Positions 49,454 to 61,332 of a DNA stretch of 64,000 nucleotides are shown here, in pieces. Numbering within the stretch: position 1 is the stretch's first letter; each line of letters starts with the position of its first letter. This DNA is from Micractinium sp. NFX-FRZ. Its lineage: Eukaryota; Chlorophyta; Trebouxiophyceae; Chlorellales; Chlorellaceae. Location: positions 62,001 to 126,000 of the forward strand of contig JAPTJF010000089.1 of assembly GCA_029339195.1 (NCBI GenBank), given 5' to 3'. The position numbers were made by a program, and so were the translations under genes. The notes under the pieces are model-generated. The model was not told where the DNA came from. It saw only the letters and a program-made list of their open reading frames with translations, and ran no database searches.

Positions 49454-51558
49454 CTAGTATCTGTACTTGGTAGAGTAATCTTTGGGCGACACCACTAGAC
49501 CGCGCCCCTTGCGTGCGCCCCGGAACACCTGTGGCACCAGGGAGGGGCGGGGGAGGGCGGGGCGGGGCGGGGTGGATGGGTGGGGGGCGGGTGCGCAGGC
49601 AGGCGGGGCGGCAGGCGGGCGGGTGCGCGTAGGCGGAACAAGCGAGCGGCAACTGCTGGAGCACACGGGGCAGCTGCGGCTGCCAAGCGCTCGTGCCGAC
49701 TGTTGGGCAAGGCTCCCAGCTGGCTGGAAACAGCTGGCACAGTCAGCGCCTGTTTGGGCTCCGGCCTTGCACCCACCATGCAGCCCAGCAGCACCTCTCA
49801 GCAAAGACCTCGCTTGACAAACAAAAACTAACTCGTCATCCCCCCAATAGCCACACAACTCCCGCCATGCGTTCCCGCCCAAACCACACAACAACACAAC
49901 ACACACACAAGAGGGATAAAGGAATCGCATGTAATCAAATCAGCACAGCAAGCTCACCGTCTCCACGATGTCGACAAACTCCTGCTTGTCGTTCATGGCC
50001 CAGTTGATCTTGTTGTTGTTGCCCGTGCCCAGATCAATCATGATGTGCTGCAGGCACAGCAGGCACAGCAGGGGCAGCAGCAGGGCGGGTGGTGAGCGTA
50101 GGAGAGGAGGCGGGGAGCAGTGGGTAGCGGGGGCCAAAAAGGTTGGGCAGAGCCGGGGACCAGCATGCGCGCAGGGCAAGACTCGACGGCGTGGCGTGGT
50201 GGGAAGGGCAAGGATGTGCAAGACAGAGACGCACTGTGCCCGAGTGCAAACGGCGGCAGGGGTGCTGCGACAGCATGCTGTGCTGTGCTGTGCCGTGCTG
50301 TGCAGGGGTGTGTTTCTGATGTGGTGGGGCTGTGCCCGCGTACAAACAGCGCCAGGGGCGGGGAGGGGGCGGAGCGGGGGGCCCCGAGGGGCCACACCGC
50401 GCGCGCCCCCTATAAGCCCAGCTGGCGCCAACAGTGACGCGGGCGGGGGTTCGCTGTCGCAAAGAGACTGCCCTTGAGCCATGGGGGGACGGCTTGCAGG
50501 GTAATTATCTTTGCATGTGCATGTGTGTGGATGGGCGCGAGGGAGGGCAGGGGGGCGGTGCAGCTGCGGCGATGGTGCCGGGGGGCACAGCAGGAGCCGG
50601 CATCGGCGGGCGCGACGACAGCGCACACCAGCCTGTGCTTCTGTGGGCCACCCATCCACAAAAACCTTAGCTGCGAAATGTAGATGTTCCAAAGAAAACA
50701 TGCCTGGTGCAGGGCAAGTACAGCCGCACTCAGCTACTTGAAGCAGCAAGTGCAGTACAACAAGGACCGCCCTTCAGAAGGCCCCACCTTGTTTCTGAAG
50801 AAGAACATGCAGGTGCATGGGTCGTAGAGCTCGTACATGGCGTTGAAGTCGGGCACCTCGGTGATGTCCACCTGCAACCAGGGGAGCGAGTTGCCACAGC
50901 CAGAACTAGCGTGTACCGTCAGCGGGCAGAGTGGTGGAGTGAAGTCCCTTGTGGCACCTCGGCCGGTGGTGTCCACCCGGGTTGGCGGCGAGGATGCAAG
51001 TTGGCGCGATGTGCTGGGGCGAGGAAGGCGGACAGGCGTGCAAGCAGAGGCACACGCTCCGCACCCTCCCCTGCCCCTCCCCTCCCCTCCGCCACCACCC
51101 TCGGTCGGCCCCTCACCAGGTAGATGACCGCAAAGTTCTTCATGCGCTCAGCTGTGCCCGCCAAGATCTGCAGATCAGATCAACGAGGTTGTCGGAGGTT
51201 TGGGGAGTAAGATTTGATTCCTGCGCTGTGGTGGGGAGAGGGAAGCGACGAGCACACGGCAGGGCAGGGCCCCACCCAGACGGCGCCGACCGCCGCCGCC
51301 ACCCCTTCACCGCCCGCACCTCGTCCATCTGCATGCACGTCTCATCGTAGTCGTGTCCGAAGCGTAGGATGACCACGCGGTCCTCCTCCTGCGGATAGGA
51401 GAGCCAGGACAGGCGAGCAACTCAAGCACTGGCGACTGCATGCTGATGGGCCTTCGCTGCTCAGCGGCAGCCCTGCGCCACGCCATCTGCATGCTCACCG
51501 AAAGGATGGCCTGGTCCACGGCAAAGCCGGTGTGCAGGTGGGGGAGCAGGTAGGACAT
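49454..51558 (-). CDS. DIM1: U5 snRNP protein DIM1 (TXNL4A/YLS8)
   Basis: Thioredoxin-fold spliceosome component of the U5 and U4/U6.U5 particles. Six exons, all phase 0 and GT-AG: 51558-51499, 51388-51320, 51167-51117, 50871-50788, 50047-49958 and 49528-49454. They give 142 residues, exactly the usual length. The sequence is highly conserved: MSYLLPHLHTGFAVDQAILS, EEDRVVILRFGHDYDETC, NFAVIYLVDITEVPDFN, IMIDLGTGNNNKINWAM, and the ending GLVVSPKDYSTKYRY. It lacks the thioredoxin CxxC, as in all DIM1 proteins. No ambiguity. Confidence 0.98.
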
Positions 51559-52696
51559 CCTGGCTTCCGTCCAGAGCCCTCAGGCCGCTGCTGCTGTCGC
51601 CCCACGCAACAGACGCTGAGCGATCTGCACTGCTCGATGCGCGGCGCCAAGCCCGCTGCCGCCGCCTCGACGGCTGCTTCTGGAGACAGCCCCTTATAAG
51701 CCTGGGATTGACTGAGAAGGCCAGCAAGCGTTATCAAACAAGAAGCAAAGTCTTCAGCTCCGGAAGGCTGCCTGGACATCCCCCAGGGGCACGCTGGGGC
51801 GGCGCTGAGGCGGCATGCAGCCCAGCTCGACCTGTTAAATGCATTGCACATATATGTCCTGCTTACAGCATAATGCGTTGGTGCAGGGAAGTGCAGAGCA
51901 GGCAGCAGCAGAGCTTGGCCTGCTGCTGGCTCGCTGCGCTGCCCAGAAGCGGGGTCAGCAGACGCCGGTAGTGGAGGGGCACGGCACAGGAAGCAATTCC
52001 ACTGCTCAGGCAGGCAGGCAGGCAGGCAGGCGGCCAGGTCAAAAAGTGAAGGCACAGGGGCAGGCAGAGGGGGGTGCGGCTTGCCCACATCTCTGCTCAA
52101 AAGGGAACACTGTTCACCGAGCAGGGGAGCGGCAGAGCGAGGCGGAGGCAATCGGCGCAGAACTGGAGGTGTGCATGAAGGCAAAAGGGAGGGCACAAAA
52201 GGAGTAGGGGTTGAAGGGCAAACAAAATGGGTGCATTCGGGCAGGAAGGCAGACAGGCTCCAGCCAGCCTGCCAGGGCAGAAGGGGTGGCTGGCTGGCAG
52301 CGGAGAAGGCGTAAGGTGTAAACTGTAAACGCAAGCAGGGTGCAAAAGAGGATGGATGTGTGTTGTTCAGCAGCGCTGGCAAAAGTAAAAGCACGTTTTC
52401 TGTTCAGCGCCCCAAAAAGGATGTGTCAAAAGTCAGGGCTGCAGTTGAGTTTGTATCGTTCGCGCAGGCCCAAGGGATAAGCCGTTCCGTTCCTTCCACC
52501 CCGGCAGCAGCACTGTGCAGCCAGTGTGCTCTAGCCGGGGGGTAAAGCTTGGGTTTTGGGGTTGGCAGGTTTGGGGTGCGCCAAGTGTGGGGTGACAGAG
52601 CGTGGGCGTGCGGTGTGGGGTAGAGGCAAGTCCCTGGCACATGGCTGCCAGCGGTGGACACCTGCCAGGGGTGCCTCGTCTCCCGCCGCCAGCTCA
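51559..52696. other. Intergenic: DIM1 promoter and TLC-gene 3' UTR
   Basis: No gene recognised. Minus-strand TGTAA at 51863-51867 is a possible poly(A) site for the TLC gene, about 830 nt past its stop. A (CAGG)6 microsatellite lies at 52007-52030. Two plus-strand TGTAA motifs near 52318-52330 have no plus-strand gene to serve. Confidence 0.45.
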
Positions 52697-54402
52697 TCAC
52701 ACCGCGCGCGCCCGCAGTGCCAACTTGCTCATGGCGGCAGCGCCGCCCACCTTCACGTCCCCGCCCCCGCCATTGGCCTCAGCGGCAGCGGCAGCAGCAG
52801 CGGTGGCGGCAGTCGCAGCCGGGGCGGCGTGCTTTGCGCTGCCGCCCCCTGCCTTGGCGTCTGCTGGCCCGTGCCGCCGCTTGCGCCAGTTCATGACGGA
52901 CAGGGCCAGCAGCACGACGTTGAAGCCGGTCAGAATGACCTGCAGGCGGAATTGCAGGGCAGCAAAAGCAAACAGAGCAGGTAAGTGCGCAGCCACGCCC
53001 CATGCACGGGAAACAGTCAGCCCGCTACCCCGCCCCTCGGACTCACCTGGAAGCCCACCACGTAGGCCAGGGGGTCTCCCACCAGACCCCAGGCCAGTGA
53101 CCTCCCACCACACCAACCAGACGCATCCACACCCCCTGCCCGGACACCAACCAGACGCATCCACACCCCCTGCCCGGACACCAACCAGACGCATCCACAC
53201 CCCTGCCCGGCAAGTGATCCAAAATATTTTTTATTAGCCTTCTGGAAATTTTAAAAACTTTGCTGGTCTTAGCGCCCGGCTGCACACACACACGCCGGCC
53301 CCCTGCACACACCTGGGAGCCCACACAGGCCAGCGTCTCCCACCAGTGCGCCTCCGCCTGCCGCATCTCCGACAGGAAGACGGGCACCAGGGCGGGGTAC
53401 AGGCCCAGCCGCAGCGGCAGAAAGGTGGCCCAGTAGGCAACGCTGCAGGGCGGGGGGGAGTGCGGGGGGTGGGTGCGGTGATGAGGTGGGCAGGCGTTGG
53501 CGGAGCGGCGGCAAGGTGGCCCACCAGGCTATGCTGCACGGCGGGGGGGGTGCGGGGGGTGCAGTGCCGTGGTGCAGGGGCAGGGGCAAGTCAGCGGGCT
53601 CACTCGGGATGGCATGGCAGGCAGGGCAGCACCCACCTGAAGAACTGGCGCATGCCGCGCCACTGGCGGCGGGCGATGAGGAAGAAGGTGTTGAGCTCTA
53701 CCACACCGTCCACGCACGTGTAGCTGCACAGCAAGTGGTGATGAGGTCGTCAGCGTCAGAGGGCAGGGCAGGGGCGGGCAGGGCAGGGCAGGGCAGGCGG
53801 ACGAATGTGCACGCGTGCAAACGCCGCGGCATGAAGCCAGGCAGGCGCAGGTGCAGGGGCAGGGGCAGCGAGACGAACACAGCGGAGCAACAGCACAGCA
53901 CGGAGTGGGACACCGCAGCGCAGCACAGCGCGTCACACTGTGACCTAGGTGTCACTCACTAGTGCAGGTGCGGGTGGCACAGCGAAATAAGCAGCACAGC
54001 ACAGCATAGCAAGGCACAGCGCAGCGCAGCATGCCCCCTCTGTTTCACTCACTAGTGCAGGTGTGGGTAGCGCAGCGGGACGAGCAGCAGGCAGGCGGTG
54101 ACGGCGTGGTGGAACAGGATGATGTTGGGGAGGGAGGGTACTGCCTCGGGGATGAGGAACACCTGCGGGGCACCACCAAAGAAAGAAAGTAAGGTGGGAG
54201 GGGAGGGGTCGGGAGGTGGGGTAGGATGGTGCTGGGCAAAGCTGGGCTGGGCTGGGCAAATGCCTCGTCAACCTCTCAGGATATGGTTCGTCCTGAAGTT
54301 GAATCCCCTTGGGGATGTGAACAGCTGTAACGACTAGACTAGACTAGGTGCTGGGCAAAGAATAGGAAGGGCTTGTCTCGGAGGTGGGGAACACAAATGA
54401 AG

Positions 54403-54433
<31 letters not shown>

Positions 54434-55236
54434 TGCTTTGCAGCCCCCAAAGCGCTGCTGCCTGCTGCTGCTGCTGCTGCTGCAGGCAGGCTGGTGCAGG
54501 CACAAGCACAGGCACGGGCGGCCCCGTCCTGCCCGCCTGGCCCACCCCACTCAACTAAGCGCCCTCCCCGAGCATGAAACAGGCCCAACTCCCCGCCGCC
54601 CGCGTACCCAGAGCATGTCTGCCAGGATGTAGGCCAGGAAGAAGTGGGTCACAACCTCGGGGGCCACGTGCCCCGTCAGCCCCGCAATCGTGGTGGCCCC
54701 TGCAGGGCAGCGGCAGCCAATCAATGGGCGGCCATGCAAGGGGGGAGCGGGTGCGTCTGCGCAAACCAGCGAGAGGCCGGGCTGCGCGTGACAGCAGTGC
54801 AGCAGAGGCCAAGCGCTGCGGCTGCGCTTCAAAATGCAGGCTGCCACAGCAGTGGGGCTAGCAGCGGGCAAGTGGTCGAGGCTGGCTGCTCAGCTCGCAG
54901 GCTGCCTGCCAGGCTGGCAGGGTGGAGTGTGAAGCTCGCAGGCCGACTGCCCAGCCGGCTGGCTTCCAAGAGCGCTCACCAAGGATGGGGAGGAGCAGCA
55001 GGTTGACTTGGTCATGGACTGCACTTGCAGCCAGCGGGCAGACAGGCAACAGTGAGGAGGAGCAGTCAGGGCCAGGCAAGTCAGTCGGCAGTATGGTCGG
55101 TCGGCGGTGCGCGGCGGGGGGAGCGGGTGGGTGCTACTTGCACCAGACGCAGCACGACAGGCTTAGCAAGCAAGCTCGAAACGGCAAACGACCTTTCAAC
55201 AAGGCAGGGAGTCTCACCAATGCATGCGGTCTTCAT
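52697..55236 (-). CDS. TLC-domain (TRAM/LAG1/CLN8-like) membrane protein
   Basis: Seven exons: 55236-55218, 55018-54980, 54699-54608, 54162-54053, 53723-53637, 53442-53313 and 52939-52697. All are GT-AG and in phase; 239 residues. It is a multi-helix membrane protein with TLC-like features. HDQVNLLLLPILGATTIAG is followed by VVTHFFLAYILADMLW. Next come the His-containing ILFHHAVTACLLLVPLRYPHLH and then VELNTFFLIARRQW. The last helices are ATFLPLRLGLYPALVPVFL and TGFNVVLLALSVMNW. TLC proteins act in ceramide synthesis, lipid sensing or membrane trafficking; which applies here cannot be told. The tail is basic then Ala-rich. Introns hold exon-edge copies at 53508-53545, 53947-53985 and about 53070-53087, plus a 34-nt tandem repeat. 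Confidence 0.88.
53111..53211. repeat. 34-nt tandem repeat, three copies, in TLC-gene intron
   Basis: The unit begins CACCAACCAGACGCATCCAC and ends CCCTGCCCGGA. It occurs at 53111-53144, 53145-53178 and 53179-53211 (last copy one C short). Confidence 0.92.
53947..53985 (-). repeat. Copy of TLC exon 4 donor edge
   Basis: TCACTCACTAGTGCAGGTG and following bases repeat 54045-54080, covering the end of exon 4 (YPHLH) and its GTGAGT donor. It lies in the next intron. Confidence 0.85.
54402..54433. repeat. (GGCA)8 microsatellite, followed by a CTG run
   Basis: Eight perfect GGCA-type units, followed by a seven-unit CTG run at 54462-54483. Both lie in intron 3 of the TLC gene. Similar (GGCA)n tracts occur at about 15525-15546 and 52007-52030, and an (AGTC)5 tract at 19581-19600. 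Confidence 0.9.
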
Positions 55237-57000
55237 TGTGGCGTCGGTGGCGGCGTCGGCGGGGGCAGCAGGCTGGGTCCGCTAGCAGAGGCAGGTGCCG
55301 CGCCAGCTGCGCCGCTTCCCGCTTGGTTCCAGCCACCGGCTTGGGGTGCAGAGTCCCGCTGTTGCAGCTGCTGCAGCTGCCGACGCGAAGAAACGCGCCG
55401 CCCAACCTTGCGTGCGTGTCAAGTCACTGAGCGAGCCGCGGGCGCCGGGAAAAGGACGACGGGAACCTGATCAAGCAGCAGGAACTGGATAAGCCGCGCG
55501 CACATAAAGCGAGGGACGCGCATCTTTTGGCCTGGCGGCGCCCAGCGCGGCGCTGTGGCGGCAGCGGGCCTGGCCACCGCTCACATCTCTAGTTCACGCC
55601 CTCTGCTCTTGAGGCAAGAGATATTCATGCCGGTAAATTCGGGACTGACACGTTGGAGAGGTTCAGCAGTCTATCAGGGGCAGGGAGAAGGCGGGCCTCA
55701 GCAGAGGCGGGTGCTTGGGTGGGGTGTGGGTGCTTACCGTACCCCCATCTGGCGGTTCCGCTGAAGCTGGTTGTCAGCTGTGCCGGAACACATCAGTGAC
55801 AGGTAATTTTGCTTTCCTCTGACTGTCAACACCACCACCTACACCGCCCAAATGGCTGCTCTGTGCCCAATTTTCACGATTGCTGCGGCGTTCGATGACA
55901 AACACACCTCGTTCATGAGAGTTTGCTGTTTGGCGCTAGCACATCGGGCAGGAGCAGGCAAGGAAGGGCAGGGTCAAGCAGGGCAGTTTGGGCAGCAGAA
56001 ACACTGCCCCGCCAGCTCGCCCAAGCTGAGAGCTGCCAGCTGGTTTGCTGGTTTGCCAGCTGGTAGGTGATTGTGGGTGCTGCCGCCAGCTCCAGGACCT
56101 GCAGCAGCAGCACGATGCCAGACAGCCACCCCCTGAGCTGATGCAGGGGCCAGCCCTGCGCCCTTGCCGCCCCCCGATGTCAGCCTCCTCCTAAGCCGCA
56201 CGCTGTTGTCCCTCAGCGGGGCTGCCCACCAGCAGCACCCTCCGGGGTGGTGGGCTGCATGCAGCTTCGAAGGTGTTGGGCCACCTGCATGTAGGTGGTG
56301 GGTGACCCAGTGGGTGGTCAGGAATTTTGGGGGCCGCCGCTTCAACCAGGACAATCAGCGCGCAAGCGGTTTGCTTACCAAACGGCCAAGAGCTTGATGG
56401 ACATGTGGTGCCAGCACCCTGCTGCCCTCCCTGCAGTGCCCTCGGAAGCATATGAAGGTGGAGCGGGAGAGCAGCGGCCCACTGTGGCATTGCTGCAGAA
56501 ACTTTTGCGTTGCAGCTGCTGGCACACGCAGCCAGACAGCTTACAAAGGTTGCACCAGCGGTAGTGATGCTAGGGCGCAACAGGGCTGTGAGCACCGGAC
56601 GTGCTAAGATACTGTAACATTGGGTGCAGCAGGGGCGATGGGCAGCGGCGTGTGTGGCTGCCCCCCCTCCGCTTGCTGCCGGCCGTGCCCAATTGAACAT
56701 TCACCCTCGCTTTCTATGATCTGGGACTGGACTCTGGGGTTATTGACATCACCAGGCGGCACACATCAGGCGTAGCTGTTGCTGCCGGCGGCGGCACCGC
56801 AGCGCCCCTAGCGGAGCCAGCCATGTTGGCATGATTGGATCGTGCCTGTTCCTCCCTGTGCAAATTGACGAACTCTACGCAGCGCATCGCAATTTGAAAG
56901 GACGCGGCTTTGTCCCTCCTCTCCCTCATCAATTCCCCGCCTTCCCTCCGGAGAGCCGCTACTGGTCAGGCTAGACAACCATCATTGCAGACTGGATCAA
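55237..57000. promoter_or_regulatory. Divergent intergenic region between TLC and HAD genes
   Basis: About 1.76 kb without a supported gene, containing both promoters. A minus-strand 72-codon open frame with ATG at 56932 (IAMRCVEFVNLHREEQ) is the only faintly protein-like stretch and lacks splice or neighbour support. No repeats of note. Confidence 0.4.
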
Positions 57001-60000
57001 ATGTCGTGCCTGGAAGCTAGCCTGCATCGCTCGGTTGCAGCGCGCGCGGGACAACGTGGACTGCAGCAGCGACTGGCGCCAGGGCTCTCAGGAACAGGCC
57101 CGTGCCGCCAGCCTCGCTTGCTTGCGGCCGACGCAAATGTGCGCCGTCAGACGGGAGCCTCAGTCCAGGCATTGGAGGGGGCAGCTGTTCCCACCGCAGC
57201 GACCACACCAGCACCGCCGCCGCCCTCGCCGCTCGTCTACTCGGGCGTCGTGTTTGGTGAGCGAGGCCCTGCCCGTGCCAACCAGCAGTGGCACCCACAG
57301 AACAACTGGCAATGCTTGGTTAGCATGCACCTAGAAACAACAAGTTGCATGCGCATCTCCGCTCTTCCCGCCCGCTGCCGCCCTGTCATGTCACCCTTGC
57401 ATGCACGTCTGTACACTTGCCGATTCTGGTATTGTCCCCCTCGCTGTGCGCAGATATGGACGGCACTTTAACCGTGCCACGCAAGCACGACTATGCGGAG
57501 ATGCGGGAGCTACTGGACATCCCGGTGGGCGACGTGTTCACCGTGCTGGAGAGCTGGGACGACGGGGAGCGCATCAAGCGGTGCATGGACATCATTATAG
57601 AGCTGGAGGAGAAGGTGGGCTGTGCCTGCTGTGCCTGCTGTGCCTGCTGTGCATGTTGTGGCTGCGCTGCAGCAAGCGGTGCATGGACATCATTATAGAG
57701 CTGGAGGAGAAGGTGGGCTGTCCTGCTGTGCCTGCTGTGTGCCGGCTGTGTGCCTGCTGCTCCTGCTGCTGCACCTCTCACCCACGCCTGGCCCGGCCTG
57801 ACGGCTTTCGCTTCCGCTTCCGAGTGCCCCCCACTGCAGACCTGCACCACTGTGCAGCCCATGCCGGGCCTGCTGGACCTCCTCACCTTCCTGCGCACCA
57901 CTGGCTGCAAAGTGGGCATCGTCACCCGCAACACCACGGCCAGCCTGGATGCCTTCTTCCAGAGTGGGTGTGGTGGGCGTGTATGGGTGGGCGGCTGCAC
58001 TCAGAAACAGCAGGGGTGGCTGCGGAGCATCTGTTCGAGAGGTGCTCTTGCTTTTTTGAGCGACTAGTTGGCTGGCTGAATGACGAGGTAGCTGAGCGGG
58101 CAGTGGGCTTTTACGGGTGGACGGCGCTGTTCTGCCACAGGGCCGGTTGCAGGGTGCCATGCAACACTGCATGGCCGCTGTCAGAGACTCACTCAGTTGC
58201 ATCTGCGCATGGCATGCCCATGCAGCCCACTACCTCACCTCCATACTGCTCCCACCAGCCTCTGTCCTTTTCGTGATAATTCACACTGCACTGCGCCTGC
58301 ACCCTTCATGCACATACTTATGGCTGTGACCTGGCCAGTATGGCCATGTGGCTGTGACGGCGCAGCGATCGAGCGCAGCAGACTCACATGCAACTGCCGG
58401 TTGCCCTGCCCTGCTCCACATGTGTGCAGTTATTGGCGAGGAGTGGCGGGGCATGTTTGACATCCTGCTCACGCGGGACAACACGCCGTATGTGAAGCCA
58501 GACAAGCGCTGCCTGCTGCACTTTGCAGAGGTGTGTGTGCGCACAGCGCTGATTAGGCCAGTGAAGCAATTCGAGTGGGCGGAGCTCAGCAGGACTTGTG
58601 GGAAAGAGGCGCGGCAGGGCAGATGGATGGCCCACCCTGCATGCCTGGCTGCCTGCCTGCCTGCATGCTGCAACATGTGGCAGGCACCACACATGCTGCG
58701 CCATGCTGCGGTGTGCTGCCCTGCGCCGCGCCGCGCTGTGCTGTGATATGCTATGCAACATAACCGTTTCATCACATGTGGCCTACTTTCTTCCCCCCTC
58801 ACTCTGACTTCCACATTCCACTGCCACGGTGCCACGGTGCAGGCGTGGGGGGTGCCCCCCCACCTGCTGCTCATGGTGGGAGACTCCAGCGACGACATCG
58901 AGACGGCCTGCGCGGCCGGCACCGCCTCCTGCCTCATTGCGGGTGAGCAAGCCTGCCCCCAACATGCATATATAGGCAGAGTGTGCGACAACAATGCTGC
59001 AATTTTTAATGAACATGGTGTAGACATGTTTGTTGCGCTGCTGGCTTGCCCCGCCCTCCCCCGGCCACCGACGCTGCGCCCCATGCTGCTTGCTGCCCCC
59101 CACTTTCCCTTGTAGGCGGCGGCAGCGAGACGTCGGCGGATGCGGTGGCGCCGCCCATGCTGGGGGGAGTGGCCACCTTCACCGTCGACTCACTCTCACA
59201 CCTGCAGCAGCGCCTGGCGGCGCGCGACACCCAGCTGGGCTGGGGCGCACGCGGCAGCGGCAGCAGCAGTTCACTGAGCAGCCTCTCCTTGTCCTCCTCA
59301 TCATCAGACAACGAGGATGGAAGCAGCGGTGGCAGCGGCAGCGATCTCAGCATGCTCAGCATGGCAGGCGCGCCCCCGGCTGGACTGGACTTTTTGGACG
59401 CTCTGTTTGCCCTGGGCGTCGTGCAGGTAGGTGGAGGGTTCAGGGCTGGATGGTTTAGGGCTCAAAACGGCCCTGGGGGCCCTGCCAGCAGGACAGCCGG
59501 GCGGGCGGCCGTGCAGCCAGCGCTCAGCACCCACAAGTGCAAATGGCAGCAAGGCGGCGGCTACCTGCCCAGCCGGGTGCCCCTGGGTTAGCTTTTCTAG
59601 TGCCATTGGTGTTGCCTTGCCATCTCCCTCAGCCGCTGCCTCAGCTACCCAGCCCCCCGTGTGCCGACTGCATCTGTTGCTCGCCTTAGACACTGCTGCC
59701 CCCCCCCCCCCCCCCCCCCCTGTATCTTACCACCTCTCCCCCGCAGGCTGCAGCCTGCAGCTTCCCGCGCGTCGACAGCGCCCGCTTTGGCGTGCCGCCC
59801 GACGTCCACCCCGGCTCCCGCGTGCTCCACCTGGCCTGCGGCAACGGGGCGCTCACAAAGCTGCTGTTTGCCGCCGGGCTGCAGGTGGGGCTGCTCTGCC
59901 TGCCTGCCTGCCTGCTTGCCTGCCTGCAGTACCTAAGCATGCATGCACATGCCTGCGACGGTTCACTGGTTGGATGGTTGGAAGTTGACAGACTTTGCAA

Positions 60001-60746
60001 CCATGCCATAAGCGTGGATGCATATGACAGTGACGGTTCAGTGTTGGATGCAGGCAGCCTTACTTGTATTCTGGACTGCGAACTGCTGATAGCTGAGTGC
60101 TAATTTTTGCAGGTCATAGGGGTGGACGCCGATGTGGTGGAGGCGCGGCGGCGGGGCCTCACAGCGGTGCAGCTGGCGCCGCTGGTGCTGGGCGCGGGCG
60201 CGCTGCAGGTGCGCCCAGCAGCGATCTTGGCGGGTGTGGCGTGCCCAATGGGAGGGTGCTGCAGCAGCCGTTGTACTACACCTCCCCCAACAGGACCTAG
60301 CAGGAATGAGAAGGAGCAGGCAGATGGGTTGAGGAGGGTGACCCCCTTCACTCGCACGCTCAACCTCTCACGTTCTGTGCAACTCCCACTGTCACTGTCA
60401 CGTCCACTTGCCGCAGCCTGAGCTGGCGGCCATGGGAGGCGCGCTGTTCGATGCTGTGGTCTTCTACCAAGCACCCAGCGTCAGCAGCAGCAGCGGCAAC
60501 AGCGGCAGCAGCAGCAGCAGCTCGCCGGCAGCAGAAGCAGCCAACGGCGGCCTGGCCGGCAGCTGGTGGCGGCAGGAGAGCTTGGCGGAGGTGCGGCGGG
60601 TGATGAGGCCTGGGGGCAGGCTGTGTGTGCAGGCGGCGGTGGCGGATGAGGAGGCGGTGCAGGGGGAGCTGGCGCGGGCCGGCTTCACGCTGCGGGTGTG
60701 GGAACCGGCGGGGGAGGGGGTCTGCCGCCTGGTGGCAGAGGCCTGA
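57001..60746 (+). CDS. HAD-family phosphatase fused to class I SAM methyltransferase-like domain
   Basis: Nine exons: 57001-57256, 57454-57614, 57840-57963, 58430-58530, 58843-58942, 59116-59426, 59747-59884, 60113-60208 and 60417-60746; 538 residues, phases continuous. An Ala/Arg-rich N-terminus of about 80 residues suggests an organelle transit peptide. The HAD half carries motif I VVFDMDGTLTVP, motif II IVTRNT, the Lys in YVKPDK and motif IV MVGDSSDDIETA. It closely resembles plant At2g33255-type proteins up to VDSLSHLQQRL. A Ser/Asp-rich linker follows. The second half has methyltransferase features: VLHLACGNGALTKLLF (motif I), VIGVDAD (acidic loop end), FDAVVFYQAP and EVRRVMRPGGRLCV. A Ser-rich insert splits the last part. 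No stop or UGUAA separates the halves. Substrates unknown. Confidence 0.87.
57674..57721 (+). repeat. Perfect 48-nt copy of HAD exon 2 donor edge
   Basis: Identical to 57576-57623, starting AAGCGGTGCATGGACATCAT and ending with the GTGGGCTGT donor. Offset is 98 nt. A CTGCAG just before the copy would also allow it to be spliced as an exon. Confidence 0.95.
59699..59720 (+). repeat. 22-nt poly-C tract in intron 6 of the HAD gene
   Basis: Uninterrupted run of 22 C, ending 24 nt before the acceptor AG at 59745-59746. It may serve as the polypyrimidine tract. Confidence 0.95.
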
Positions 60747-61332
60747 CCCTGATGGATGGGCGCCCCGGCCCGGTTCAAGCACTACCCGTGGCACACACAC
60801 AACTTGGATTCTAGCACGCAACACACTCGATTGAGTCACAACTGTAATGTGCTTTTTGTAACAAATATTCTGGCGCCAGCGGAGGGTGGGGGGGGCGGTG
60901 CGGCAGCAGCTGGCCAATGGAACGCCAGATGGGAAGCGAGGGCGCATGCCGCCTGGTGGCAGAAGCTTGATGTGGCAGTGGGTGGAGCTGCAACCAACTG
61001 GGCACGGTGCCGCCTCAGTCCACCAAACTCAAGGGCATTTACTGCCACGGAGCATCCAGGGTCACCCAGGAAGGTGCGCCCATGTGGAAGGGTGCAAGGG
61101 ACGCTGTGGGGAGGGCGGGGCATGGTCGGCGTCGGCGGCAGGTGCAGCCCATGCATAGCACGACGGTGCTGTTATCGTGCTCAATTGTTCCTGGTCTGTG
61201 TGCGGCTGCCCGTGTCGAGTTCGAAGAAGAGAGGTGAGGCGTGGTTGTTTGTTTGAGCCCGCCGCTCGCTGGACGCTCGTTTCCCGCTCGGCACGCTCGA
61301 TTCCCGCTCGGCCTTGTCTGGAAACCGCCTCT
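60747..61332. other. HAD-gene 3' UTR and promoter of ARM/MYND gene
   Basis: Two TGTAA motifs at 60843-60847 and 60857-60861 are the probable poly(A) signals of the HAD gene. The open frame of the next gene extends upstream to about 61180 without an ATG. Confidence 0.55.
60843..60861 (+). terminator. Paired UGUAA poly(A) signals
   Basis: Two TGTAA motifs 14 nt apart, about 100 nt after the HAD-methyltransferase stop codon. Confidence 0.6.

Noticed and set aside
53070..53100. A small extra TLC exon ending DPLAYVVGFQ
   Set aside because: It does not join exon 6 in phase and is better read as a decayed copy of the exon 6 end (ETLACVGSQ plus donor); exon 6 joins exon 7 directly in phase 0.
54402..54433. 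Regular GGCA repeats as a CRISPR-like array
   Set aside because: Simple tetranucleotide microsatellite without spacers, in an intron of a eukaryotic nuclear gene.
56714..56932. Minus-strand 72-codon frame with ATG at 56932
   Set aside because: No splice continuation, no recognised motif and no conserved pattern. It lies in an otherwise empty divergent intergenic region.
61177..61332. GTG at 61177 as start of the ARM/MYND protein
   Set aside because: A non-ATG start is unlikely in a nuclear gene. The open frame upstream of 61333 is better explained by low stop-codon frequency in GC-rich DNA.
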